Translations under genes and position numbers: made by a program | Notes under the pieces: model-generated | Seen by the model: only the letters and a program-made list of their open reading frames with translations | The model's database searches: none | What the model was told of the DNA's origin: nothing | Assembly: GCA_025602915.1 (NCBI GenBank) | Contig: JAHLJZ010000004.1 | Coordinates: 186,001-250,000 of the forward strand | Origin: Paraphysoderma sedebokerense | Taxonomy: Eukaryota > Blastocladiomycota > Physodermatomycetes > Physodermatales > Physodermataceae | Direction: 5' to 3' | DNA length: 64,000 nucleotides | Shown: piece by piece, positions 24,201 to 34,935 of the stretch | Layout: each line of letters begins with the position of its first letter | Numbering within the stretch: the stretch's first letter is position 1

Positions 24201-25378
24201 AGCAAAGATACAGCTCAATATCACGAGCAATTATTAGAAATTACCTATAAGAAGTAACATACTAGTTAAGTGGAATGCCAAAATTCATCCAGCTTAAAAG
24301 ACACAACATCGATTTTTCGTACACTCCACTGTAAGGTTCCGGTGCTGACAAGAAATTTTGAATTGTACTGAGAACTAACGGTATCGAATCAGTGACTTCC
24401 TGCAGTAGTTTCGTCCTAGTTCGTAAAGTTAGACTATGAGAATGACAACTGGTAAAGAGCTGACACAATACTTTTTGGCACCGACCAAATCCACAGAGTT
24501 GACTTCTTCCGGTATAACCGTCAAAAATTCTAGGAGTGCTCTTTCTGCGCCTAAGGGACCAGACGGAGACTGGGCTTGGTACTGCATCGTCTCAAATATA
24601 GAAGGAATGAACTTTGACCATTTGCCATCAGGAACGGCGTGGATAGCAAACGAGGTGAGCTAGTGATATATGTCGAATCAGGACAATCTTCTTTTGACGG
24701 AAAATGTGAAGAGGATCGACTTACAGCTAGGCAGAGCTTGCGCAAAACAATTGACGGTCGGTGAAGTGGAGCGAATTCAATAATGGCTGCAAGAATTGAA
24801 TTGCGGAGGGCATCTAACGAATCATCAAAGATAGTTCCCCTTCAACGACAGATAAATAACACGATTGCATAATACTAGACTGATTGAAAATCATACCAGT
24901 CTCTCGCTATTTTTACCTATTGATAAAATAAAATCAAGATATGTCAGTTCGCTCCTCACGACAAAGCTTACAGAGAGAGTGGAGTCACAACCTGGAGGGT
25001 ATGGGCGCCAAAGAATTGAGAATTCGTGTCCTGCCGACGAATAATCATTGATCAGAAGATTTAAAAGTTTCATTAGGTTCTGTAAGATTTGCTTCTTTGT
25101 AGCTACGAGATCCAGTGTTATGAACCTTTCCATTTCGAATCAAAGCCCACGCAATGTCCCATCCTGCTGGACTTCTTTGGGCTTCCTGCAACCAAGACTG
25201 AGCTTGTTTGTGTAATTCAGCTGTATCAGCTGAGACGACAGGATTATAGAATATAGCGATCGCCTATACATATAGCAGTCGACGTTTAAGGTCACGTTAG
25301 TAAATAAAAAAAGGAGCGGACACTTCAAGATTTCTATACCTCTTCGATCTGCTGCAACGAGATGGAAGTCTCGGCCAT
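21263..25378 (-). CDS. IPO13: Importin-beta family nuclear transport receptor, importin-13/Kap122-like
   Basis: Sixteen exons (25378-25340, 25263-25126, 25030-24992, 24916-24897, 24839-24725, 24659-24472, 24415-24263, 24195-23509, 23452-23350, 23292-22939, 22881-22798, 22718-22077, 22008-21877, 21809-21699, 21619-21503, 21418-21263) close in frame to 1025 aa, the size of an HEAT-repeat karyopherin. Diagnostic stretches include AQSWLQEAQRSPAGWDIAW and QFFGAHTLQVKIARDW at the N-terminus, CTAFPGYYGVDEEISY with FWSILQE mid-protein, and the terminal LKQALQTRHLRRFKDIVKDF. These follow importin-13/transportin-3 order, with closest resemblance to importin-13. Such receptors carry cargo through nuclear pores under Ran control. 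Three introns use GTT donors (25125, 24991, 22797). SEC5 starts 218 bp away on the other strand. Confidence 0.85.
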
Positions 25379-25596
25379 TGATCTCGGTGTGTAGATTTAA
25401 CAGTGGTATACAAGTGTGACTTTGGTGGTTTGCCGGCAATGCTCTGTTGTGGTTACCCTGCCTTCAGAACGAAGAAATGTCGGTTGAAAGTTTTCGAATA
25501 GAATTTCACGGGACGAACGCAACCGCTGAACCAAATTCCTTCGAGTTCACCAAACATATTCGCACATCTCTTTCTTTTCGAATTTGCTGACAACAA
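25379..25596. promoter_or_regulatory. Divergent promoter region IPO13 / SEC5
   Basis: 218 bp between the two start codons on opposite strands; the only room for both promoters. No factor site was assigned. Confidence 0.4.
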
Positions 25597-28500
25597 ATGG
25601 AATCTCCGGAATCCCCTCGGAATAGATACTACCAGGAACGAAGCCCTTTAAGTCGAAATGAGAAAGATGAGCTCGCAAGTACGGTCTACCTTCTGAGCAC
25701 AGATTTTACACATCATGTTCTGACTCTGTCACATCACTGCAGTCTTCCAAAGATACAACATAGATACTATGTTTCCACAGATATGGATCGAGGAGCAAGC
25801 TCAACTATCTCAGCAGAACGACCCATCTTCGCCTTCTGATGCCATTCCATTGCCGCCCCCTCCTCCGATGGCTCCAATGGAGAATTTCGATGATTCTGAC
25901 CCTTTGGGATTGAAGCCATCAGTGCTGAATGATTCTGCGTAAGTTTCGATTGATTAATTGCATATTAACCATTAAACTAAATTTTGAAAACTCATCATCG
26001 CAGGAGACAAGCAAGACGGCAAGGAAAAAATGAATCAGTGTCGCGTTTGTATTGACTTGGTGCTATATTGAGGACGACCCTCTAGCAAGATAACTAACGA
26101 TATCTTATTTAGCGCAAATTATCATCACCTCCAGGGCATTTGATGCAAAGAAATTCTTGGCCGAAGTGCATGGTGACGCTAGCTACAAAGATTTGCAGGA
26201 AGGGTTATATAGACTTCAGTCCGCTGCAGAACAAAGAACCGAAATTTTACGGCTTCTTGTTCGAGACTATTTTGATCAATTTGTCACTGCTAAGAGCACT
26301 ATGGATGGTAAGTCTTTTCTCATGAAATCTTAATTACGTCCTCCATTAATCTGAATGGCCTCAGACGTCTGCAGGGAAATGAAATCAGAGCATCTGAAGG
26401 AAGAAACTGCCTATGGAACGGAATCATTCGCCGAAACATTGGCAATTGTAACTCAAACAGCAAATCAAATATATGGTCCTATTTTAGAGAAAAGAGCGCG
26501 TGCTGAAAAGATCAAAACAACCTTGGCGATGTTAGAAAGATTCAAATTCTACTTCAATTTGCCCAAAATTATCCAAGAATCCATCAGAAAGGTACGTAAA
26601 TCTGTACTCGATTAAAGTCACTCACATCAATGGGAGTAACGGGTATTTCTCAAGAACAAATATGATATCGCTGTCCGTGATTACAAAAAAGGGAAAGTGC
26701 TCCTTCAATCTTTATTCCCTGATATTCTACCGTCCTCCGACTTCAATAATCCGTTAACACCAATGGGAACGTCTCCGGCATCACCCAATAAGTCAGCTCA
26801 AATGGAGGTAAACCTTCAACAGAAAAAAGTTTTCGAAAGAGTGTGGGCTGAAGTCGAAAAATTCGTTGTCCTGTTAAGAGAAAAGTTGTTCCATCAACTG
26901 ACTGATCACCGTTTACCTTTGGAAGTACAAGAAACAGTGATTATGTTAGTATGATCTTTCTTTATTTTTCGTTTTGCTGATTATGAGCCATTACGAGTAT
27001 TTTGAGGAACGTGAAGCTCACTTAAGTATTTTAGACAATTGTTAGAGTTGGATGTTCCAAATGACCCAGTTTGGCATTACCTCGAAAGTCGCTACAAATG
27101 GATTATTCAACAATTGACCGACAAGTTCAACGAACACGTTCGTTCGGTCGAAGGTTTGCTCATTATCTGTATTTTAGCTGAGACGGCGATACCAGAGCTA
27201 ATGTCATCACAGTTATTAAAGATAGCTTTGAAAATCTTCAGAGAAAATCAGCTTTGCCCGACTTGTCCGCACAGCCGGAAAGGTCTACTAGGCCCTCTGT
27301 TTCCCAGTTCCGAAAGGCGATTGCCCTACGGGCAAACAAAGAATACGAGCTTGCGTTTGGTAAGGTCGATATTACAATCTGTGGCTTGGCCAAAGCTAAC
27401 CAACTGTCATTAGCCAAAGATATCGACCTTCAGAATTGGCGGGCAACTTCCCGCTCCGTAAAAACATTAGCTGCCACCCTAACGCAGACTTTACCCGACT
27501 TCTGGAAAATCTCCAAATCTTATGTAGAGGGGAAATATTCAAAGGTTCATCTGTTCAGTAATCTTTCTTGTTGTTATGCTGCTGACGTTTCTGTGCCCAA
27601 AGCCCGCACAGGGTGGGAAAGATGACCCGAAAAAGGCCACCCGTCAACGTGGTAACGTCGACATGAAGAAAATCGAGCAATGCCATCAAATGGTTCGCCA
27701 GGTTATCGAAGTCTTCTCGAAGCTTATTTCTCATATCTTCGAGATTCCTCTGCCAACCGAAACGCCGGCGTCCACTGCGTCATCCGCTTCATCCGCCCCT
27801 TCCACTCCGACTAGTGCTCCTCCTCGCGTAACAACACCGCAAATCCAGCTACCTTCCCTCCCGGCGTTGTCCACAAAGAATTCTATCACCACCGCGTTTT
27901 ATGTATCGAAGATCATACCAGATTTAATCAGTTGCTTCAACGACGTAAAAGGAATTAAAATGAGTGCAGAAGCAATTAATGGGTTGGTAGCTGTGATGAA
28001 TAAGATCAAAGTGAGGTTGATTCAGATGGTTCGTGAAAGTTGGATGAAAGGTTCGTCAGATTTGTCTTCTGTTGGTCTTGCACCTCTTCATTCTGTTAGT
28101 TCGTCAACATGCTTTCGTAAAATCACAATTGACAATTAAACATTTTGTAAACAAATGCAACAGAATCAGTGCAAATGTATCAGTACGAAGATTGGACTTC
28201 CGATCCGGATATTCCCGAAATAACGAATCTGCTGAAGTTGTTTTTAAGATTCCAAAGACATATGATGAGAGTTTCGTGTAAGGTTGCCTCCAGTCTGATT
28301 GTGGTAGACGATACTGTGGAGGTAAGTACCCTTTCATCAAACGTTTTCCCTGTTTTGTTTGGTAGTGAAAGCGAGTAATAACATCATGTTCTCAAAACCA
28401 AAAGCCACATACCATATCGCCTGCGATTATGGAAACGATAAAGGCGACCTTCCTCGAATCCTCCTTCGTCTTTTTAGACGGATTACACGAACTGGTTTTT

Positions 28501-29640
28501 GAATGGAAATCATCCGGTAACATTGAAGAGCAGAGTAAACGAAGTAACTGGCGAGTGGACATGACTCAAATTGTTCGTTTTAATCCGGATTCGTTTCTGC
28601 CCCCATTAACTGTCATGAAAGAGCCTGACAATTTGCCCTCTCTTTTAGGATTGTCGACTTTTGGTGACACTTTGCAACGTTCAACATATTAAGACTATAG
28701 TTTTTCCGAATCTGCTAGATTTCTATGTCTCGTTATTTGATGAGGCTATCGCCGAAGAGTCGAAGGTATGTTAATTTTACTTCATCAGTTTATGTTGCCT
28801 ATTTTTCACGTCGCTTCTTGTAATTGCCTTCGCTGACTGACTACTGACGATATTTATACTTCTAACTGTGCCTCACTAATAGAGGTTGCTAGAAGCCGTA
28901 GATAAACTTGATTCAGTATTTTTCAATGATTATATCAAACGCAAAAATTTGAGGATTAATGAAATCGTCAATTCGGGAATATTATTCGAGGGTGTGAACT
29001 GGCTGACGATACCGAAACCTTTGGGTAATTTTGCCTCTTTGTCTTCACCCGTTATTTTGACTGATGATCACTGAATTTCATAAACTTCGCAAACAGAGGT
29101 CCGACCCTATGCATATAATGCCTTACTCGAAATGGTACTGACTCATGCTGAGGTATCCACGGTCAGCAAGAATCTGGTCGGAAGAGTTCTTTCGGAGTTA
29201 TTGAATAATCTGGGTCAAGCTCTCTTGGATGCGTTTAGAAAAGTCGAAAGATTTGGGTTGGGCGGAATTCTACAGGTCAGTTGTTGCGCCATTTATATTT
29301 CGTGGTGCATTTTTCTCTCTGTTTGAATGCGTCTAACCGAGAAATTTAATCACCGCATCTATTCGTTCAAACAATTTACTATTCAAATTCCATCCTTGGT
29401 ACTTGACAAAAGGCTACGCTCGAAGTAGAGTTCATTCATCAAACATTGTCACTGTACGAAACGCCCATTTCCATTGAATTATTCCAGTTGGCATATAGCA
29501 CGATCACTAGAGGTTGGATACCTGACGAAGATCCGACTACGGCCAAGCAGAAGTTGACGAGTGAATTAAGTAACGTGAAGGAGATATTAGCTGAATGTAA
29601 AAAGAAAACAGCCGTTCAATTTTTGTGTTTTAGACAGTAA
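25597..29640 (+). CDS. SEC5: Exocyst complex subunit Sec5 (EXOC2)
   Basis: Sixteen exons give about 957 aa: 25597-25678, 25743-25938, 26004-26044, 26113-26307, 26365-26591, 26655-26944, 27035-27153, 27198-27359, 27414-27544, 27612-28050, 28164-28321, 28405-28572, 28649-28765, 28883-29024, 29097-29275, 29413-29640. The Sec5 core signature FDAKKFLAEVHGDASYKDL, then EQRTEILRLLVRDYFDQFV, is near residue 110, followed by the long helical-rod region and a C-terminal bundle (RLLVTLCNVQHIKTIVFP). Sec5 tethers secretory vesicles to the plasma membrane. The 44-bp intron 27154-27197 is the least certain junction. Six introns have GTT-type donors, two of them exactly GTTCGT. No animal-type Ral-binding domain is evident. 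Confidence 0.87.
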
Positions 29641-30043
29641 AAGGTCAGGAACGAGCTGGAGTCGTTAAAGGTGTGCTGCCTCATTTGGCGCTAAGGGATA
29701 CGGCGAACATAGGGCAGTGTAGTTCATTTATGGCAACGTAACTTTATAGAATTGCACACATTTGGTTTAATTTAAAGAAAAATAACTTGAGATCTGTACA
29801 CATATCATTCTGTTTTTGTGCAGGCACATACAACATGTTTTGTCCTTATGTGTATTTCATGTTGTGAGTAATAATAGTACAAATACTCGGTTGGCGGAAT
29901 TTATTCTATATCAGCCGACAAACTTACAACGATAGAAACACGGAATGGGGGTTTTTGAGCTCAAAATCGTTTCGAGTAAGAAATCAAGTTGCAAAAGAAA
30001 TGTTTTATTCTGAATACATTTGATTATATTAGGGATAAACCGG
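29641..30043. other. Convergent 3' intergenic region, SEC5 / MAK16
   Basis: AT-rich region between two stop codons, with several AATAA-like runs. No gene seen. Confidence 0.5.
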
Positions 30044-31331
30044 CTACCACGTTTGCGAAATGCGTTGTGGTTCAAGGGACGTGTCTTCGTATTCCACTTC
30101 GACATGGCCACCTCCTAAAAGATGAAAAATCAGTAAATCATACACAATCAATTAAATCATGAACATATAACTTACTTCTTTTCTTAGATTTCGATTGCTG
30201 CCTCTTCGGTTCGCTAGCTTTGCGTTTTCCTTGTTTCGAAAGATCTTCTTCAATGTCACTCCCGTCTTCATTGTCGTCACCGCTACCTTCTTCTATACTG
30301 TCATCGTCACTAAAATCTTCGCTATCTCCTTCATCAAATCCACCATCCATTGCCCAATCTTCCATATCGTCATCGCTCTCTTCAATTCCTTCGACATACT
30401 CAATTTCACCTTCCTGCTCGTCTTCAATTTCGTCTTCTTCGACATCGCTTTGGTCACTTTCAGCCATGACTTCTTCACTTTCCAATACATTCTTCCATAC
30501 ACTTTCTTTGGCATTCATAATCACATCATCGTATGTACCGGCCTTCAATCGTTCCAGAAGTTCCTTCTTAATAGATTGATCAAGTCTTGCAGCAATCTCA
30601 GCTTTCAGTTCTCGTCGAGCTTCCCGTCGTGTTATCTTTTTGGATATACCGATAAGTTTGGGCCTGGCGAAGTGCATGAATACAGTTAGAGTGTTGCCTC
30701 GCAGCAGAATACAGAAAACGTGAACTACAAACTTTGATTTCAGCTTCAGTTTCCTCATTTTGATTAAATATTGCGTTATCTTTGTCAGACGTTGTTTGCA
30801 CTTATGTACATTGAAATTTGGCCAATACTCTAAATGAGAATCAATCTACAAGGACGAACATAGGGTTGAAGGTCAGCTAGAACCATAGGATACATTGGCC
30901 GGATCTGTAGACATACTTGTTCCAAAGCTTTCGCATAGTTCTTTGAAAGTTTAACTCTTTCCCATAGTTTAGCGGGAGTATGCGCTCTTTCGATCGTTTT
31001 CATGTATAAGTATAACACGCCTGGTAGCAAGAAAGAACATGGTGAATGAGTTGTGCCGAAATTGAAAATAGAGTGCAAATGATAATTACCATCATGTTCT
31101 CTAATAGTAGCGTATCTACTGTTTGCTAACGGACATGATGATCGATTACATAGGCCTGTTACATTATACTCATTCCGACAGAAATTTTGGGTGGCGGTTC
31201 TACCAAAAATGGAATTGAAATCAATGACCGCGGAAAAAAAGATTCTGCATTCAATGGAAGAGAACTTACTTGACTTTATATGAACAAAAACTCTGGTTGA
31301 CTACTTGCCAAATAACTTCGTCGTGCTGCAT
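30044..31331 (-). CDS. MAK16: Mak16, 60S ribosome biogenesis factor
   Basis: Six exons (31331-31270, 31199-31090, 31020-30917, 30845-30733, 30663-30176, 30114-30044) give 315 aa. The N-terminus [19 protein letters not shown], the zinc-cluster region [18 protein letters not shown], and [19 protein letters not shown] are hallmark Mak16 sequences. It then runs [30 protein letters not shown] and [14 protein letters not shown]. The C-terminal third is strongly acidic and ends with a basic patch and GGHVEVEYE. Mak16 is a nucleolar component of early pre-60S particles. The intron before residue 163 uses donor GTTTGT and is readable straight through, so it could be mistaken for coding sequence. Confidence 0.95.
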
Positions 31332-31486
31332 GTTTAATTGAATAGGAGTAAATGGCTAACGAGAATCAAGGCTGGAGATTGCTGGAAATCTTTGTTTAAC
31401 TCTGACGCGTTGTCATGGCAATACTATAACGAATCTTTCAATCTTGGCGCTTTGATGAACAAGAAATATTCATTAACTGGTATAAA
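31332..31486. promoter_or_regulatory. Divergent promoter region MAK16 / SRR1
   Basis: Only 155 bp separate the two ATG codons, so core promoter elements must be shared or overlapping. A TATAAAA-like string immediately precedes the SRR1 start. Confidence 0.45.
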
Positions 31487-32814
31487 ATGGATAGCGACGG
31501 CTTCACTATAGTAAACCGAAAATCGAGGAGGCAAAAGCCGATGAAAATTTCTACCCGAGGCGAGAATGCTGGTTTCAATTACAATATTCGTGCAGTTTCT
31601 TGCAACAAGACTTCTGCGCGAAAAGAGCATGTAGTCAAAACGATCAGTCTGGGGGATCTAAAAGATGATATCAACCATAAATTGTTCGTTATCAATTACA
31701 TTTTTTGCACTATTTCAGTATTAATTATTCTATCGTTTCACTATCTTAGAAAAATCCTGCGGGGCTCGGACTTCTACAGCCAGTTTCAGAAGTTAGTTAA
31801 ATGTATTTTACCGTCCTTTACTAAACTAATTAATCGCCGCAGATAAATTGACAGTATTATTAGCTTTATATACTCCTATAGCACACAAGACACAGCCCTC
31901 CAAATCAATACTGGAATGCCCGCAGTACAAGATACAAAATCGAATAACCATCATTGTGTCCTTTGGTATTGGCTCAATTGCTTCATCCAATATATCGAAG
32001 TTTCAGTTTGCTTTTTTGTTGCTAATCGCGGAGTTATTTGAAGTATGTTACCTTTGCGAAAGTTGCAAATATTTGGAACTTAGCTTTTCCTAACCCCTCT
32101 ACATATTTTTAAAACATTTTTTCAGGTTAATAATTCAAATATTCACATATTTGACCCTGTTTTTACTCCACTTGACAGAGACTTCATAGAATCGCTTAAA
32201 CTTAAAATTTTACCGGAGAATAAGGTGCCTTGCTCTGTTCCTATCCTGTAATCCATAATTGGGTTCTGACATGTTGTCGCGCCTTCCGTAGAAAGGACGG
32301 TCACCCGTCGATACACCGACATTATTTTTTATGCCACATTGCCCAAAAGCTCTATACAATAATTTAGTTGTTTCGAATTGGACTAGGGAGAGTTTAGAGA
32401 AAATAGTGATCATTGGAAATAGTTTTGAAAGCTGCTTTACGCGGTGCGTACGCCCCAGTGGTCCATAGTTAGAACGTTCTGACCCTAACTTTACTAATAC
32501 TTTTCTCTCGTAGATCAACGAGAGCGAGTTTAGAACAATCATTTCCCGCGCTACTGGAACTCGTTCAGTCGACGGATGATAATTCCAGTACGACTAAAAC
32601 AAGCAAGGTTGCCGGAAAATCAAGCGGCGGCACGTTCAGGCATTTCGTTGAATACGGGTTGCCAACTAATTTCAATGAAGCCAACGCATTCAACGATACT
32701 TCTCTTATTTATTTCCCTAAGGATCGTATAATCACTAGTTTAAGTCTAAATGAGAATATAGAGTCTGTAGATAGTTATATACGGTTTATAGATATTGCAG
32801 ACGAAGTTTTATAA
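31487..32814 (+). CDS. SRR1: SRR1/Ber1-like protein
   Basis: Six exons (31487-31683, 31750-31802, 31843-32042, 32126-32224, 32292-32443, 32514-32814) give 333 aa. The start MDSDGFTIVNRKSRR matches the family's D-G-W/F-x-x-V opening. The SRR1 core follows: IIVSFGIGSIASSNISKFQFAFLL, HIFDPVFTPLD, LPENKKGR, TLFFMPHCPKALYNNLVVSNW and IVIIGNSFESC, with NDTSLIYFP near the end. SRR1 in plants affects clock and light responses; yeast Ber1 is linked to microtubule and proteasome phenotypes; the biochemical role is unclear. The 40-bp intron 31803-31842 is unusually short and is the weakest junction. The first intron uses donor GTTCGT. Confidence 0.8.
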
Positions 32815-33011
32815 AACTTTGGGCGAATCACGAGTCAGCCTTCGGGTCGCTGACAATGCCAGCACGATACAACGACAAGATACAGACGGCTCTCCAAAAA
32901 TCATTTTTGGCCTTTTATTCCGCTTTCCCCGCAATTATAATTGAGAGTACTGCCACAGAGACCTGAAGTGATATTTTACACCGAGTTTGATTTTTTTTTA
33001 ATCCATTATAA

Positions 33012-34538
33012 ATGCCCAGGCTCGTCGACCAGCGAAGTCAGTCCTCGACCTCCTCTATCGGCAGCTATCTGAGTGAATTGCACCCTGGTTATGACACTAC
33101 TGTATTTACTAATGCGCCCTACCTTAGCAGCGCTCGTACTGACTCAGACTTAGAAATGCCATCTTTGCGAAATTTATTATTGAGTGCGACTCCAGAAAAT
33201 TCGAACGACAGCCACGAAGTGTCTAATTATTCTTACGCTTCAACCTCCACAGTATCTAGAGTACCAACCGTAGTTGATAACTCACAGTTTGCATCAAATA
33301 ATGATGTGTCTCAAAATACACCCTTGACAGGTATTTCAGTTTCCCGAGAAACTCCTGCTGACGATTCTGAGGACTTGGAATGGAGTGGAACTGATCGTTC
33401 TCCACCCAACATCATTCGAAGTCTACCTTTGTCGCCATTCAGACGGGAGATGGAACACAATAGTAACATCGAGCCGATTCGTCCTTTATTAGTTACTAAT
33501 ATTGCAGAACCGGTTTTGGATGCACCCGTCGTCAGAACATTTGAAATGGAGCGACAAGAGAGTGAGACTTCTGACGACGGAACTATATCTTCACTTTTAA
33601 ATCGATTAAGGTCAAGCGAAGCTCGCATTAGTACTCTTTTGAGATCTGCTTCAAATTCCAATTACGAAAGGAATTCGAACGAATCCTTGGCAGAAAATAA
33701 TGCAAACAACGGAAATCAACCTTCCACTGAACCATCCCGTGAGCTGGAAGTCCGCGGGCGAAGTGTATTTCAACGAGATTTTATGCAAACGTGGGTTAAC
33801 AGGTACCAGGAACGACGAAGGAGTAATCAGAACTCCTTAGGAGTGGCCACTCGCCCGTCTCCTTTTGGTCTTCCCGCACCGACACAAGAAACTACAGATA
33901 TTTTCCGACGAATGGCAGATGAATTTATGCAAGACTATTTTTTCCGCCGATTTGAGCCAAACTTGGGTAGAACTAGCCGATTGGATTCTTATACGCAAAC
34001 ACGATCAAACCGGAACGACGATGGTTTGAGCGATCGTATGGACGATGAGGAACCAGATACTTATTCTCATCCCACACGGAATAACGCGGACTGGATGGAT
34101 TTTTCCTCCGATGATTATCCTTATACCTCTTCCGCAGAATGGTTGCGCTCACCGAATAACAGATCCCCGCCTTCAATTCCGTCTTCAAGGCATTCCGTTG
34201 CCCTTTCCACAGAAGTTGTCATTTTGACCATCCCTCCTTCCGAGAATTCTAACGGGAGGCCCCAAGTAATGAGCGTGGTCCCTGTTACCGGAAGTGTCAG
34301 AAATAATTCCACTCCTCCCTCAGGATCCGGTTCAGACTCTGATAGGATGAGCAGTTGGGGTTCTGAAGGGGAACTTGGTGGATATGGTAGAGTGGAGGAT
34401 ATGGATAATGACATCAGTATTTCAGAGCGAGTTAGTCGGTTGGAAGGTGAATTGAGCCATCTCAGAGCATTAGGTGATAGAAATTCTCAGCGATCCAAGA
34501 TTCGGGGTTATTGCTTCGGCTCAGGCAGCTACAACTAG
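33012..34538 (+). CDS. Hypothetical Ser/Asn-rich disordered protein
   Basis: A single intronless frame of 508 aa. I do not recognise it. Composition is dominated by Ser, Asn, Arg, Asp and Glu without hydrophobic runs, so it should be largely disordered. Short features: an aromatic-charged segment near residues 255-330 (FMQTWVNRYQERRR, FRRMADEFMQDYFFRRF) that may form helices, and a predicted coil near the end (ISERVSRLEGELSHLRAL). The length and sustained codon structure support a real gene; an unspliced downstream exon is possible. Neighbours give no hint of function. Confidence 0.6.
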   Translation: MPRLVDQRSQSSTSSIGSYLSELHPGYDTTVFTNAPYLSSARTDSDLEMPSLRNLLLSATPENSNDSHEVSNYSYASTSTVSRVPTVVDNSQFASNNDVSQNTPLTGISVSRETPADDSEDLEWSGTDRSPPNIIRSLPLSPFRREMEHNSNIEPIRPLLVTNIAEPVLDAPVVRTFEMERQESETSDDGTISSLLNRLRSSEARISTLLRSASNSNYERNSNESLAENNANNGNQPSTEPSRELEVRGRSVFQRDFMQTWVNRYQERRRSNQNSLGVATRPSPFGLPAPTQETTDIFRRMADEFMQDYFFRRFEPNLGRTSRLDSYTQTRSNRNDDGLSDRMDDEEPDTYSHPTRNNADWMDFSSDDYPYTSSAEWLRSPNNRSPPSIPSSRHSVALSTEVVILTIPPSENSNGRPQVMSVVPVTGSVRNNSTPPSGSGSDSDRMSSWGSEGELGGYGRVEDMDNDISISERVSRLEGELSHLRALGDRNSQRSKIRGYCFGSGSYN

Positions 34539-34935
34539 AAGTGTACAGGCTTGCTTTGGAGTGACACGCATCATGGCCTGCGGAGAGTGGGCTATTTCAT
34601 AATCCATATACCCTGCGATTGCGATCCACAATAAAATACAAGTATATACCATTTGCAATGTAGTTGCATAACATCCATATTTGGCAGAAGCATGGCTATT
34701 CTATGCATTAGTATAAGTGGGGATAGCGGAGAGTCGGGAGTGGCTGAATCGAATTGGTGTCATTAGTAATGGAAGCGTTCCCTCTCCGACAGTCACTCGC
34801 ACACCCTGCCATGTTATTAAGCAACCGAGGATGACTATTTATCCACTCTCTGCATCAGCATAAGCACACACCCGCCCTCTCTACCCCATCGCATCGTCCC
34901 GCACTCCCCGCCAGTACGAACTGCAATACTCCCTC
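34539..34935. other. Intergenic before the RING-LON gene
   Basis: Holds the 3' end of the orphan gene and, from about 34780 to 34935, a pyrimidine-rich promoter like those before SSK1 and KCS1. No gene seen. Confidence 0.5.

Noticed and set aside
30195-30689. Long + strand frames opposite the MAK16 acidic region
   Set aside because: They are antisense shadows of the repetitive acidic C-terminal codons of MAK16 (Phe/Ser-rich translation).
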